64,000 nt of DNA from Niallia circulans (GCF_003726095.1 NZ_CP026031.1:186001-250000); one strand, 5' to 3'; shown: positions 8,772-17,926, counted from the stretch's first letter. Made by a program: numbers and translations. The notes: generated by a model from the letters alone, not told the origin.

Positions 8772-9980
8772 ATGATAACGGATGAACCAAAAGAATTAAT
8801 ATTAAAAAATGTATGTATTTACACAGAAACGGAAGTTAATCCAAATGGGTATGTAGTTGTGAAGGAAGGGAAAATTAATTCGATTGGGTTAATGGACTCC
8901 TTCCTTGAAAAAGAATGGGAAAATGCACATATACTAGATTTTCCAAAGGGTATGAATTTAATACCAGGGTTTATTGATATTCATATCCATGGAGCAAATA
9001 ATGCTGACGCAATGGATGCGTCACAGCAAGCCTTAGAAATTATGGCTGAGACATTGCCGAAAGAAGGAACAACAAGCTTTTTAGCAACTACCATGACACA
9101 AGAGGTAGAAAGTATTGAAAATGCGCTCACAACTATTGCCCAGTATGTCGAGACAGCTGATCAATCAGGAAAAGCAGAAATCATCGGGATTCACTTAGAA
9201 GGTCCCTTTATCTCCGAAAAGAGAGTTGGAGCACAGCCAGTCCAATCTGTTAAAAAGCCGAATGTAGAGTTATTTAAAAAATGGCAGACATTATCCAATA
9301 ATCAAATCAAACTTGTTACGATGGCACCTGAGGAAGATGAAAACTTTGAGCTTGTTCGCTATTTAAAGGCAGAGAATATCGTTTCATCAATAGGGCACTC
9401 AGATGCAGTTTATGAGCAAGTATTATCAAGCATTCAAGCTGGTGTAAATCATGTTACTCATCTGTTTAATGGAATGAGAGGTCTGCATCATCGTGATCCA
9501 GGAGTTGCAGGCGCAGCCTTGCTCCATTCGGAGTTAATGGCTGAAATGATTGTCGATGGTGTTCATATTCATCCAGAAATAGTTAAACTTGCTTTTTTAC
9601 AAAAGGGGGCTGAACATATCATTCTCATTACAGATAGCATGCGGGCAAAATGGCTTGCGGATGGTATTTCATCCTTAGGTGGGCAAAAGGTAATTGTTCG
9701 TGATGGAAAAGCGTTATTAGAAAATGGTGCTCTTGCGGGTAGTACATTAAAAATGAATGATGCTATCAATAATATGATGAAATTTACAGGATGCTCTTTA
9801 CAGGATGTTGTCAAGATGGCATCTTATAATCCAGCTAAGCAAATTGGTGTCTTGGATAAAAAGGGAAGTATTGCAAAAGGTAAAGATGCAGATTTAGTCG
9901 TATTAGATGAAAATAATCAAGTGGCACTAACAATTTGTAAAGGGAAAATTGTATATTCGAATGGAGGATTTTCAGCATGA
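8772..9980 (+). CDS. nagA: N-acetylglucosamine-6-phosphate deacetylase
   Basis: It removes the acetyl group from GlcNAc-6-phosphate, giving glucosamine-6-phosphate. The 402 residues show the amidohydrolase fold: GFIDIHIHGANNADAMD with H71 and H73, the metal ligand region IHLEGPF, GHSDA, a VTHLFNGM motif, and the catalytic region LITDSM. The start ATG follows AAAAAAAGGAG. Its last four bases overlap nagB, so the two are translationally coupled. A dre-like operator lies upstream. Confidence 0.96.
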   Translation: MITDEPKELILKNVCIYTETEVNPNGYVVVKEGKINSIGLMDSFLEKEWENAHILDFPKGMNLIPGFIDIHIHGANNADAMDASQQALEIMAETLPKEGTTSFLATTMTQEVESIENALTTIAQYVETADQSGKAEIIGIHLEGPFISEKRVGAQPVQSVKKPNVELFKKWQTLSNNQIKLVTMAPEEDENFELVRYLKAENIVSSIGHSDAVYEQVLSSIQAGVNHVTHLFNGMRGLHHRDPGVAGAALLHSELMAEMIVDGVHIHPEIVKLAFLQKGAEHIILITDSMRAKWLADGISSLGGQKVIVRDGKALLENGALAGSTLKMNDAINNMMKFTGCSLQDVVKMASYNPAKQIGVLDKKGSIAKGKDADLVVLDENNQVALTICKGKIVYSNGGFSA

Positions 9981-10729
9981 AATTAATTGAAGTTCAAAAC
10001 TACGATGAAATGAGTAAAGTAGCAGCCAAAAAAATAATAGAGCAAATACAAACGAAGCCAAATAGTGTGCTAGGTCTTGCTACTGGGGGAACTCCAGTAG
10101 GAACCTATCAGTATTTAATAAAGGATTTTACGGAGAACCAAACATCCTATGAAAAAGTTATCACCGTTAATTTAGATGAATATGTTGGTTTAGAAGAGGA
10201 TAATCCTCAAAGTTATAGCTATTATATGAAAGAACACTTATTTAATCATATAAATATTCCTGAAAATCAAACTCATTTGCCTTTTGCCAAAAATATTGAT
10301 GATAAAGAAGCAGGAAAAAATTATGAGAAACTGATTGATTCTTTTGGTGGAATGGATATGCAAGTTTTAGGAATAGGTGAAAATGGACATATCGGTTTTA
10401 ATGAACCAGGTACTTCGTTCTCTTCTACAACTGATGTTGTTCAATTAGCTGACTCGACAAGAGAGGCAAATGCTCGCTATTTTACTAGTATGGATGAGGT
10501 ACCAACACATGCTATCTCTATGGGGATTTCCACTATAATGAAAAGTCGGAAAATCTTATTGCTCGTGTCTGGAGTGAAGAAGGCATCTGTGCTTAATCAG
10601 TTATTTCATTCCGATATAAAAGAGGATCTTCCAGCTTCTATTTTGAAAAAGCATCCGGATGTTACAATTATCGCTGATCAGGAGGCTTTATCTATTTTGA
10701 AAGAAAATAAAGGAAGTGTGTATAGTTGA
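9977..10729 (+). CDS. nagB: Glucosamine-6-phosphate deaminase
   Basis: It converts glucosamine-6-phosphate to fructose-6-phosphate and ammonia, linking amino sugars to glycolysis. The 250 residues are the usual short Bacillus form. Visible motifs are the phosphate loop LATGGTPVGTY at about 34-44, NLDEYVGL near 66-73 with the catalytic aspartate, and GIGENGHIGFNEPG near 132-145. The ATG overlaps the end of nagA by four bases, and the stop TGA overlaps the TTG start of the next gene, so all three form one operon. Confidence 0.97.
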   Translation: MKLIEVQNYDEMSKVAAKKIIEQIQTKPNSVLGLATGGTPVGTYQYLIKDFTENQTSYEKVITVNLDEYVGLEEDNPQSYSYYMKEHLFNHINIPENQTHLPFAKNIDDKEAGKNYEKLIDSFGGMDMQVLGIGENGHIGFNEPGTSFSSTTDVVQLADSTREANARYFTSMDEVPTHAISMGISTIMKSRKILLLVSGVKKASVLNQLFHSDIKEDLPASILKKHPDVTIIADQEALSILKENKGSVYS

Positions 10730-11445
10730 TCATTAAAGATTCACATATTCCTATCTATTATCAATTAGAAATGGAGATAAAAGAAATCATTAAAGAGCTA
10801 AAGCCTGGTGACCCTATTAGCTCGGAACGGGAGTTTTCCGAAAAATACGGTATTAGCAGGATGACGGTTCGTCAAGCTATTAATAACTTAGTAGCTGAAG
10901 GTGTACTTGTTCGTCAAAGAGGGAAAGGGACTTTTGTTGCTGCACAAAAGGTAGAACAAGAGCTTTCTGGATTAACAAGTTTCTCGGAAGATATGCATTC
11001 AAGAGGGTTAACACCAAAAACTAAAATTCTTGATTTTAAAATAATTCCTTGTCCAAGAGGCATTGCCAGTAAGTTGAAGATAGAAGAGGGCGACCAAGTT
11101 TATGAGGTTAGCCGATTACGGATTGCGGATGATATCCCAATGGCCCTTGAAACTTCCTACCTTCCAACGCTCTTGATTAAGGAGCTGCAGGAAGAGACTT
11201 TACATGGTTCTATATATGAATATGTGGAGCAAACTTTACATCAAAAGATTAGTCACGCTACCCAAACAATTGAATCAACGTTATCCCATAAAAATGAAAG
11301 TGCATCTCTTGGGATTAAAGAGGGGGCACCGGTGCTGCTGATGGAGCGTTTTAGTTATTTGGCTAATGGAACTCCTTTTGAATATGTGAAATCTATTTAT
11401 CGCGGAGACCGGTATAAATTTATTATTGATATGAAGAGATCTTAA
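10726..11445 (+). CDS. nagR: GntR/HutC-family regulator of amino-sugar genes
   Basis: A 239-residue repressor with an N-terminal winged helix (about residues 8-72, including SEREFSEKYGISRMTVRQAI) and a C-terminal UTRA ligand domain (about 92-232). Known NagR (YvoA) and DasR proteins have this layout and sense GlcNAc-6-phosphate or glucosamine-6-phosphate. It starts with TTG overlapping the nagB stop by four bases, with AAAGGAAGTG upstream. Its place as the third gene of nagA-nagB-nagR, together with the dre-like site before nagA, supports autoregulation of the operon. Confidence 0.92.
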   Translation: MIIKDSHIPIYYQLEMEIKEIIKELKPGDPISSEREFSEKYGISRMTVRQAINNLVAEGVLVRQRGKGTFVAAQKVEQELSGLTSFSEDMHSRGLTPKTKILDFKIIPCPRGIASKLKIEEGDQVYEVSRLRIADDIPMALETSYLPTLLIKELQEETLHGSIYEYVEQTLHQKISHATQTIESTLSHKNESASLGIKEGAPVLLMERFSYLANGTPFEYVKSIYRGDRYKFIIDMKRS

Positions 11446-11761
11446 TCACGATGCTAGATTACTACAAAGTAGTTACATGAACTGATGATAAAGAGATGGA
11501 GTCCCTACAAATAGAGACTGTATAAATATGGTTAGTAATTGCTTCTGACGACAGCATATTTAAAATAAAGTTTGATGAAAAACATAAATATAACAATGGA
11601 AATACGGTAGCCTCTTTGTAGGACTTCCGTATTTTTTTTGTAAAGTGAAAAGGGAAATAGTAGAGAAGAGGAGGTTTAGTCATCTGTATTCTAGAATTCA
11701 TTATATTGGGGCTTGAGGTGAATAAATAGGGGAAGAAATTTACTAAATAGGAGGAGCCTAT
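11446..11761 (+). other. Structured intergenic region between nagR and pxpA
   Basis: This 316-bp stretch has no convincing gene. It holds several inverted repeats: ACTACAAAGTAGT near 11460-11472, GAGTC/GACT near 11499-11519, AAATATG/CATATTT near 11524-11561, and a terminator at 11600-11639. The segment 11500-11516 is complementary to the terminator loop region 11611-11625, so two mutually exclusive folds are possible. I cannot match it to a known riboswitch class. Confidence 0.45.
11600..11639 (+). terminator. Rho-independent terminator between nagR and pxpA
   Basis: AAATACGG pairs with CCGTATTT around an inner AG-CCT/AGG-ACT pairing, followed by eight Ts (11632-11639). It can end the nag operon or act as an attenuator ahead of pxpA. 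Confidence 0.75.
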
Positions 11762-12526
11762 ATGTCTATTGATATAAATTGTGATTTAGGGGAAAGCTAT
11801 GGTGCTTATCGAATTGGGAATGATGAAACAATTATCCCCTATGTAACTAGTGTAAATATTGCTTGTGGTTTTCATGCCGGTGATCCAACTATCATGAGGA
11901 AAACGGTGAATCTTGCACTGGAGAATAAAGTGGCGATTGGTGCCCATCCAGGCTTTAATGATGTTCTTGGCTTCGGAAGGAGAGAAATAAATATATCACC
12001 CAATGAAGTATATGATATAGTCATTTATCAAATAGGAGCATTAGAAGCATTTGTGAAAGCAGAGGGCGGAACCTTGCAGCATATAAAGCCACATGGTGCG
12101 TTATATAATATGGCTGTGAAAGATGGACGATTGGCTGATGCGATTGCCAAAGCTATTTACAAGATAAATCCTGCGTATATTCTATTCGGTTTAGCGAACA
12201 GTGAATTGATTAGAGCAGGGAAACGTTATGGCTTAGAAACTGCTAACGAGGTATTTGCAGATCGAACTTATCAATCAGATGGAAGTTTAACCCCACGTAC
12301 ACATAAACAAGCTCTTATCGACTGCCCTAAACAGGCAGCTAAACAGATAATTGATATGGTTAAGAATAAAAAGGTTACCTCTGTACAAGGTGAAGAGATA
12401 CCTATTCAAGCAGATACCATATGTATTCATGGTGATTCCACCCATGGTATATCCATTGTAAAAGAAGTAACATCTACGTTACTTCAATCGACAATAACCA
12501 TCCGCAATTTTATGGAGAAAACATAA
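11762..12526 (+). CDS. pxpA: LamB/YcsF family protein, 5-oxoprolinase subunit A
   Basis: The family provides the A subunit of the ATP-dependent 5-oxoprolinase PxpABC, which opens pyroglutamate to glutamate. The 254 residues match the family length. Key signatures are [12 protein letters not shown] at the N-terminus, [11 protein letters not shown] near 33-43, [15 protein letters not shown] near 60-74 and [10 protein letters not shown] near 102-111. The ATG follows AGGAGGAGCCTAT. The partner genes pxpB and pxpC, normally next to it, are absent here, so it is either an orphan copy or its partners lie elsewhere. Confidence 0.93.
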   Translation: MSIDINCDLGESYGAYRIGNDETIIPYVTSVNIACGFHAGDPTIMRKTVNLALENKVAIGAHPGFNDVLGFGRREINISPNEVYDIVIYQIGALEAFVKAEGGTLQHIKPHGALYNMAVKDGRLADAIAKAIYKINPAYILFGLANSELIRAGKRYGLETANEVFADRTYQSDGSLTPRTHKQALIDCPKQAAKQIIDMVKNKKVTSVQGEEIPIQADTICIHGDSTHGISIVKEVTSTLLQSTITIRNFMEKT

Positions 12527-12905
12527 GGATTTCAATGTAGTATTGCTAAAAAACCCCCTCAACTAGAATGTTGGAAACTAATTACAATACCAAGAATTTA
12601 GTTACAATTAATGATCCGATGAAATAAATAGAAAATTAATCAATTTTTAAAGAAAAAACTGGAATTTTTATTACGTTAAGATGTATAATGTATTTCATTG
12701 ATGTTACAATAAAGTAGTTTTGTAATTGCTTTGTAACAAAAAAGATAAATACTTTAGGATAGTAATAATTAAATGAAGAACTCGCAAGAAATACATACTT
12801 ACTATTTAATAATGGAATAAAAAATGCTCTCTGGAATTTTAGTAATAGGAGTTTTTTGATTGTTATCTGTCCGTTGATTCACTGGTTTTGTTAGGGGTGG
12901 GGGAA
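12527..12905 (+). other. AT-rich intergenic region before the sigma-factor gene
   Basis: About 380 bp without a credible gene. It is AT-rich and contains TTTGTAAC/GTTACAA-like short repeats around 12600-12740. I see no terminator with a clear U-tract and no recognisable RNA. It presumably contains the sigma-gene promoter. Confidence 0.4.
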
Positions 12906-13397
12906 ATGGGTTCGATTGAAGAGCTCTATGAAAGATATAGTCAAGAATTAATTCATTTTCTGATCTATTTAGGGGTGAAAAAGGAAGAGGCAGAAGATTT
13001 AGTACAAGAAGTTTTTATACGATTGCTAAAAACAAAGTGTCTCTTTAAAGGGGAAAGTAGTGAGCGAACTTGGCTATATACAATTGCTAAAAATATTGCC
13101 ATTGATCATTTTAGAAAACAAAAAAATTCCTATACCTTTGATTGTGAAATACCTATCCATATAAAGGATGAACAAGCTCTTCCTGATGAAGTTGCCATGA
13201 AGAAAGAACAGCTTGATTGGATTAAACATTTACTTTATTGTTGTACAGAAGATCAAAAAAAAGTAATTTACTGCAGATATTTAAAGGAATTGTCTATAGG
13301 AGAAACTGCTTTGAATTTGGGGTGGTCTGAAAGTAAAGTGAAGACGACACAGCATCGGGCTTTAAAATTGCTCAAAAAGAATTTAGTAGGCATATAA
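12906..13397 (+). CDS. RNA polymerase sigma factor, ECF type
   Basis: A 163-residue sigma-70 family protein with only regions 2 and 4. Region 2 is at about residues 5-75 (EEAEDLVQEVFIRLL and WLYTIAKNIAIDHFRKQ), and region 4 at about 105-160 (LKELSIGETALNLGWSESKVKTTQHRALK). Such factors direct RNA polymerase to stress or envelope promoters. An in-frame TTG at 12888 exists, but I choose the ATG at 12906 because GGGGTGGGGG sits just before it. No anti-sigma gene follows; the next gene is convergent, so control of this factor is unclear. Confidence 0.88.
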   Translation: MGSIEELYERYSQELIHFLIYLGVKKEEAEDLVQEVFIRLLKTKCLFKGESSERTWLYTIAKNIAIDHFRKQKNSYTFDCEIPIHIKDEQALPDEVAMKKEQLDWIKHLLYCCTEDQKKVIYCRYLKELSIGETALNLGWSESKVKTTQHRALKLLKKNLVGI

Positions 13398-13459
13398 AGT
13401 CCGCAAGGTAACAGAAGGAGTTAAATGTGTTAGGGACAAATTTAACTTTCACTTACATT

Positions 13460-13491
13460 AAAAAAGTGGAGGCATATCCTCCACTTTTTTT
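13460..13491. terminator. Bidirectional terminator between sigma gene and peptide transporter
   Basis: AGTGGAGG pairs with CCTCCACT around CATAT, flanked by six As on the left and seven Ts on the right. It can terminate both convergent genes. Confidence 0.9.
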
Positions 13492-13493
13492 GT

Positions 13494-14987
13494 TTACTTT
13501 ATTCCTTTCATCTTGTTTTGAATCATAGGTGATAACAAGAAAAGGATAATACTTAAGAAAATAGCTACTCCTCCAAGAATACCGAAATATGCAACTTCAG
13601 ATATTTTTGTGAATAATGGGGCGATTTGTGCATTTAGTGCTTGGGCAGCAGCACTGGATAAGAACCAAAGACTCATTGTCTGTGCAGAGAAAGCCGCTGG
13701 CGCCAGTTTAGTTGTAGCAGACAGGCCAACTGGAGATATACATAGCTCTCCAACTACTACTAGGAAATAGCTTAATACTAACCATAATGGGCTAACTAAT
13801 GTGTTTACTCCGCTTAAATAAGCAGGTAACATCATAATGATAAAGGATAAACCGGCAAACAATAAAGCAATTGAAAACTTCTTAGAAACAGAAGGTTGAC
13901 GATTTCCAAGCTTAACCCAAATCCATGCAAATACCGGTGCAAATATAATAATGAACAATGGATTGATTGATTGGAAAATAGTTGGTGAAAGACTAAATCC
14001 GCCAAACTCTAATTGTGTTCGTTTATCAGCATAGGCAGCAAGAATGGTTGATCCTTGTTCTTGAATCGCCCAGAACATAACGGCAGCTAAAAACAGTGGG
14101 ATATAGGCAATCAATCTAGAACGCTCATCACGAGTAGTTTTTGGACTGCGATACATAACAATAAAATAAATAGCTGGAATTAAGAAGCCGAGAATTCCGA
14201 CAATTGTGACAAAAGATTCGAAAGTTAAGATTTTCAATGGAATTAAAATAGCTAAAATGATGGCAATGACCACTATGCTAATACCAATAGAAGAATATAC
14301 CTTTTTCTTTTCTTTTTTAGATAATGGATTTGGCACAAATGTACCAGCAAGACCTAAATTCTTCTTCTTTGTCATCATGAATACAATTAATCCACATAAC
14401 ATACCAATTGCAGCAAGTCCAAAACCAAGATGGAAACTATAATTCATTCCAATTTCGCCAACAATAATTGGTGACAGGAATCCACCAAGGTTAATTCCCA
14501 TGTAGAATATACTAAAACCTGCGTCACGACGCGCATCCTCTGGACTATACATTTCTCCAACAATACTTGATACATTTGGTTTTAATAATCCTGTTCCGAT
14601 AACAATTAAAATCATGGAAATAAAGAACATGGTAATACTACCCGGCACAGCTAATACAATGTGACCAAGCATAATGAATATACCGCCATAGAAAACGGCC
14701 TTACTTGTCCCAAATATTCTATCTGCAAACCATCCACCAATAATACCAGACATATAAACGAGTGAACCGTATATAGATACAATGGCAATCGCCGTACCTT
14801 CGGAAATACCTAATCCACCTTTAGATACTTCGTAGTACATATAATAAACTAGGATGGCTCTCATCCCATAGTAGGAAAATCTTTCCCAAAATTCTGTAAA
14901 GAAAAGTGTGAACAACCCTTTAGGATGACCAAAAAATCCCTTTTGGGGAACACTGTCCACAATTTTCTGTTTATTTAAATCTGACAT
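13494..14987 (-). CDS. POT/PTR-family proton-dependent oligopeptide transporter
   Basis: A 497-residue inner-membrane transporter that imports di- and tripeptides with protons. The POT signature is clear: FFTEFWERFSYYGMRAILVYYM at the N-terminus (split here by eye, residues about 28-49), with the ExxER-type motif in the first helix, and SIFYMGINLGGFLSP around 150-164. About 14 hydrophobic segments can be traced. The upstream in-frame start at 15044 has no ribosome site; the ATG at 14987 follows GGAGGTTTCTTTA, so I use it. It stands alone, convergent with the sigma gene. Confidence 0.93.
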   Translation of the reverse strand: MSDLNKQKIVDSVPQKGFFGHPKGLFTLFFTEFWERFSYYGMRAILVYYMYYEVSKGGLGISEGTAIAIVSIYGSLVYMSGIIGGWFADRIFGTSKAVFYGGIFIMLGHIVLAVPGSITMFFISMILIVIGTGLLKPNVSSIVGEMYSPEDARRDAGFSIFYMGINLGGFLSPIIVGEIGMNYSFHLGFGLAAIGMLCGLIVFMMTKKKNLGLAGTFVPNPLSKKEKKKVYSSIGISIVVIAIILAILIPLKILTFESFVTIVGILGFLIPAIYFIVMYRSPKTTRDERSRLIAYIPLFLAAVMFWAIQEQGSTILAAYADKRTQLEFGGFSLSPTIFQSINPLFIIIFAPVFAWIWVKLGNRQPSVSKKFSIALLFAGLSFIIMMLPAYLSGVNTLVSPLWLVLSYFLVVVGELCISPVGLSATTKLAPAAFSAQTMSLWFLSSAAAQALNAQIAPLFTKISEVAYFGILGGVAIFLSIILFLLSPMIQNKMKGIK

Positions 14988-15250
14988 TAAAGAAACCTCC
15001 TCTATTATTTTAATATAATACTGAAAAGATACTAGACTTGTCAAAAAAAATTTTGCTAGAACATAAAATTGGAATAATTTGTGGCTTTTTAGAGTCTGAA
15101 TTCATAATAATCATTTTATTATGAAAAATAATAATGTTTTTAATATAATTTTTTTCGCTTCAAGTGAGTAGTTTTAATTTGATTCGAAATATATGTATAA
15201 AAAATTAGCAGAAGGAAGCATACTAGAAAAAAACGAGTTGGTGAGCACGG

Positions 15251-16039
15251 GTGCAACAATTCAATGAGCAAGCATATAGACATAAAAACATGAATATGTC
15301 TATTATTGGAACAAATTATTTAAGTGTAAGCAATCCTTTGATGCCACTATGGTGGGCTCTTGCCATGCCAGGTACTGGTCATATTATGGTTGGAAAGTTA
15401 TTGATAGGAGTACTTTTATTTATATGGGAATTTTTGATTAATACACAGGCGCATTTAAATTTAGCTATTTTGTACTCCTGTATTGGCGAATTTCAATTAG
15501 CTGCTGAATCGCTGGATATAAGATGGTTTTTTTTCTATGTAGGAATTTATATTTTTAATGCATGGGATGCATACAGAATAACTACGGATATTAATCAATT
15601 TTCTAAGTTAGCTAAAGAGGAAAGATATCCACTAATGCCATTTGTCATCCATCCATTGGGAATCAATTATTTGCAGCGAGTAAATAAATGGGTACCAGTA
15701 TTTTGGTCCATCATTACTCCAGGTCTTGGTCATTTAATTCTTAGAAACTTTTTAACGGGTTCATTTTTATTAGCTAGTCATCTAATCATAATCTACCATT
15801 CAAAAGCATTAGAAGGAATTTATTTCACTTGCAGAGGATTGTATGGTTTAGCGACCTCCATTATTAATATAGAATGGCTTCTGTTTCTGCCGTCCATTTA
15901 TCTATTTGCTGCATGTGATACATATTACCATGCCATTGAAATGAATCAACTGTTTAGACTAGAACAGAGCCATTATCTTGAACAAAAATATTCTTTTTAT
16001 CTTAAAAGAAACTTTAAAATAAAGGACAATAATCCATGA
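15251..16039 (+). CDS. Membrane protein with two internal repeats
   Basis: I do not recognise a named family. The 262 residues hold two homologous copies of about 97 residues, at roughly 22-120 and 148-245. Each contains a W....PG.GH motif (WALAMPGTGHI and WSIITPGLGHL), a hydrophobic segment, an I-W-F stretch and an A-D-Y...NQL ending. The motifs point to a duplicated membrane module. It begins with GTG at 15251 after GGTGAG, a modest ribosome site. Its last four bases overlap the next small membrane protein, so the two are likely partners. Confidence 0.75.
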   Translation: MQQFNEQAYRHKNMNMSIIGTNYLSVSNPLMPLWWALAMPGTGHIMVGKLLIGVLLFIWEFLINTQAHLNLAILYSCIGEFQLAAESLDIRWFFFYVGIYIFNAWDAYRITTDINQFSKLAKEERYPLMPFVIHPLGINYLQRVNKWVPVFWSIITPGLGHLILRNFLTGSFLLASHLIIIYHSKALEGIYFTCRGLYGLATSIINIEWLLFLPSIYLFAACDTYYHAIEMNQLFRLEQSHYLEQKYSFYLKRNFKIKDNNP

Positions 16040-16479
16040 ATATTATCTCCGTCTTTGATCATTCCTTAAAAGTCGAATTGGTACTACATGAATTAGAAAA
16101 ACATCATATTCGCAAGGAAGATATATTTGTATCATCTCTTAATAAAAAAGGGGTAGAGAAAAAATATATGGATCCTTTCAATGCAGATGGTTTTAATATG
16201 TTCTTTGTTGCTAGTGTGAGTATGATTATGATGCTTTTGGGGACCATCTATGGATTTGTTCTTTATTTAGGTCCAATTCTTTGGGGATTAATTGGTTTAA
16301 TAGCGGGAATTTGTATCACTATTCCGGTAGATTATTTGTATAAGCGGTGGAGAAATAAAGAAGAGATAAAGCCAAGTAAAGCGGAGTTAATTATCGTTAT
16401 TCATTGTGAGGAGACTCAAGTAGCTTTAATAGAAAGTCTATTGTACCAACATCATACAATTGGGTTAGTTAAAATATAA
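16036..16479 (+). CDS. Small membrane protein, partner of the preceding gene
   Basis: A 147-residue protein with a soluble N-terminal part of about 50 residues beginning NIISVFDHSLKVELVLHELE, two membrane segments at about 56-75 and 80-103, and a cytoplasmic tail that again ends in an alpha/beta-like fold (ELIIVIHCEETQVALIESLL). The two soluble halves may pair as a ferredoxin-like domain, as in small stress or regulatory membrane proteins; that is inference. It overlaps the upstream gene by four bases (ATGA). Confidence 0.75.
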   Translation: MNIISVFDHSLKVELVLHELEKHHIRKEDIFVSSLNKKGVEKKYMDPFNADGFNMFFVASVSMIMMLLGTIYGFVLYLGPILWGLIGLIAGICITIPVDYLYKRWRNKEEIKPSKAELIIVIHCEETQVALIESLLYQHHTIGLVKI

Positions 16480-16480
16480 A

Positions 16481-16509
16481 AAAAAGGAATCTAAATTTAT
16501 AGACTCCTT
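16481..16509 (-). terminator. Terminator of rpe, shared with the convergent membrane gene
   Basis: Stem 16484-16493 with 16500-16509 (one mismatch), followed on the minus strand by a run of Us from the A-tract just left of the stem. It lies between two converging genes. Confidence 0.75.
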
Positions 16510-16518
16510 GTTACTATT

Positions 16519-17163
16519 TTATCCACGTATTGCTTTAATTGCTTCTTCACGATTAGGATTGTTATAAATAAATGATCCGGCAACAAGAACATTCGCGCCT
16601 GCCTCTTTGACTAATACAGCAGTATCAGTATTAATACCACCGTCTACTTCAATATCAAGTGTTGGATTTAACAGATCTGCTAACTGACGTACTTCTTTAA
16701 TTTTAGGAAGGACATTAGGAATAAAAGCCTGTCCGCCAAAACCAGGATTAACTGTCATTAATAGAACCATGTCAATATCTTCGATAATATGCTTAATCAT
16801 TTCTACTGGCGTACTTGGATTTAATACTACTCCAGCCTTTACGCCCTGTTCTTTTATTAATTGAATAGTACGATGCAAGTGGCGAGAGGCCTCTACATGT
16901 ACGGTGATGATATCAGCACCAGCCTTAGCGAATGCTGGAATATAAGCATCTGGATTTTCAATCATTAAATGAACATCTAATGGCAAAGTTGTCACAGGAC
17001 GAATTGCTTCCACAATAAGTGGGCCAATAGTTATATTTGGTACAAAATGACCATCCATTACATCCACATGAATGTAATCAGCGCCACCTCGTTCTACATC
17101 TTTCACTTCATCCCCTAGCTTAGCAAAATCAGCGGAGAGAATGGAGGGTGCAATCTTAATCAT
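16519..17163 (-). CDS. rpe: Ribulose-phosphate 3-epimerase
   Basis: It interconverts ribulose-5-phosphate and xylulose-5-phosphate in the pentose phosphate pathway. The 214 residues show the family signatures IAPSILSADFAKLGDEV, HVDVMDGHFVPNITIGP and VNPGFGGQ, and the phosphate site DGGINTDTA. The ATG follows GGGAGGCATACAA. In Bacillus the main rpe copy sits with prkC and rsgA; this one stands alone, so it may be a second copy linked to pentose or deoxysugar use. A related allulose-phosphate epimerase cannot be excluded. Confidence 0.92.
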   Translation of the reverse strand: MIKIAPSILSADFAKLGDEVKDVERGGADYIHVDVMDGHFVPNITIGPLIVEAIRPVTTLPLDVHLMIENPDAYIPAFAKAGADIITVHVEASRHLHRTIQLIKEQGVKAGVVLNPSTPVEMIKHIIEDIDMVLLMTVNPGFGGQAFIPNVLPKIKEVRQLADLLNPTLDIEVDGGINTDTAVLVKEAGANVLVAGSFIYNNPNREEAIKAIRG

Positions 17164-17354
17164 TTGTATGCCTCCCTTTCTTAATCTATGTATTACATCA
17201 AAATTATAGCAGATTGTGAGATATCGAACAAGCTGATTGGATGCGCTTGCTTGTTTTTATGAAAGGTTGAGGATAAAAAATTGTAGCCACTTCGTTCGAA
17301 TAAGAGGATAAATAGAAGTGGCTATCCATAAGTGAATCTCATCATAGTGAAGAA

Positions 17355-17777
17355 TTATAGTTTAGTTATGATTTCTTTTTGAATATCAGCTGGTGCTGCA
17401 GCATAATTTGTTGAAATACATGTAATAAGCATTTCTTTATTCTTGTAGAAAGGTTCTTTGTTTTTATTATAATAAAAACGAACACTTTCTTCTTCTTTAA
17501 AAAATTCTTTCCCGATTTTTAATAGAGTAGTAACGGGTAGTTTCTCAAAGGAAACAGTGCTTACTTCTTCTTTTCTAGAAACTACAGGCTGTTCTTGGTC
17601 TGTATTCTTAAATTCGCTCACCAATTTTTTTAGAACTTTTTCTTGCGAGATTACTTGTTTCAAAAGTTTTTTACGAACTCTTTTTTTCTTCGATTGAAGT
17701 CCAAAAGTTTCTAATATATAGTGATGTAATTCTGTATTTTGTGTTACTTCTTCTTGCATCTTACTCATTGTATCCAT
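17355..17777 (-). CDS. Unknown lysine-rich cytoplasmic protein (140 aa)
   Basis: I do not recognise it. The 140 residues start with a predicted coiled-coil, with a very basic patch (SKKKRVRKKLLK) near residues 29-40 and then acidic heptads. The C-terminal half (RFYYNKNKEPFYKNKEMLI) looks globular. There is no signal peptide or membrane segment. The ATG follows GGAGTTTTGCA and a good promoter lies upstream, so it is probably real. It may bind nucleic acid through the basic patch, which is only a guess. Confidence 0.65.
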   Translation of the reverse strand: MDTMSKMQEEVTQNTELHHYILETFGLQSKKKRVRKKLLKQVISQEKVLKKLVSEFKNTDQEQPVVSRKEEVSTVSFEKLPVTTLLKIGKEFFKEEESVRFYYNKNKEPFYKNKEMLITCISTNYAAAPADIQKEIITKL

Positions 17778-17844
17778 TGCAAAACTCCTCTAATCTTTTC
17801 TTTCACCACTAAATCCATAGAAAATAGGGATTTGGCACTGAATC

Positions 17845-17872
17845 ATTATATACTAAACTGTTAAAAGTACAA
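17845..17872 (-). promoter_or_regulatory. SigA-type promoter of the 140-aa unknown gene
   Basis: On the minus strand TTGTAC (17872-17867) and TATAAT (17850-17845) are separated by 16 bp, about 70 bp before the ATG at 17777. Confidence 0.6.
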
Positions 17873-17926
17873 AATTTACTTCGGTTAACGAAATAAACAT
17901 CTGTAAAAATAAGGTTAGCAAACTTA

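Noticed and set aside
11500..11640. T-box or known riboswitch upstream of pxpA
   Set aside because: No T-box motif (GGGUGGAACC-like) and no match to purine, lysine or glycine aptamers that I can recognise, so it is reported only as an unassigned structure.
11462..11701. A 79-codon minus-strand open frame between nagR and pxpA
   Set aside because: It crosses the terminator and other hairpins, has no good ribosome site and no recognisable motif.
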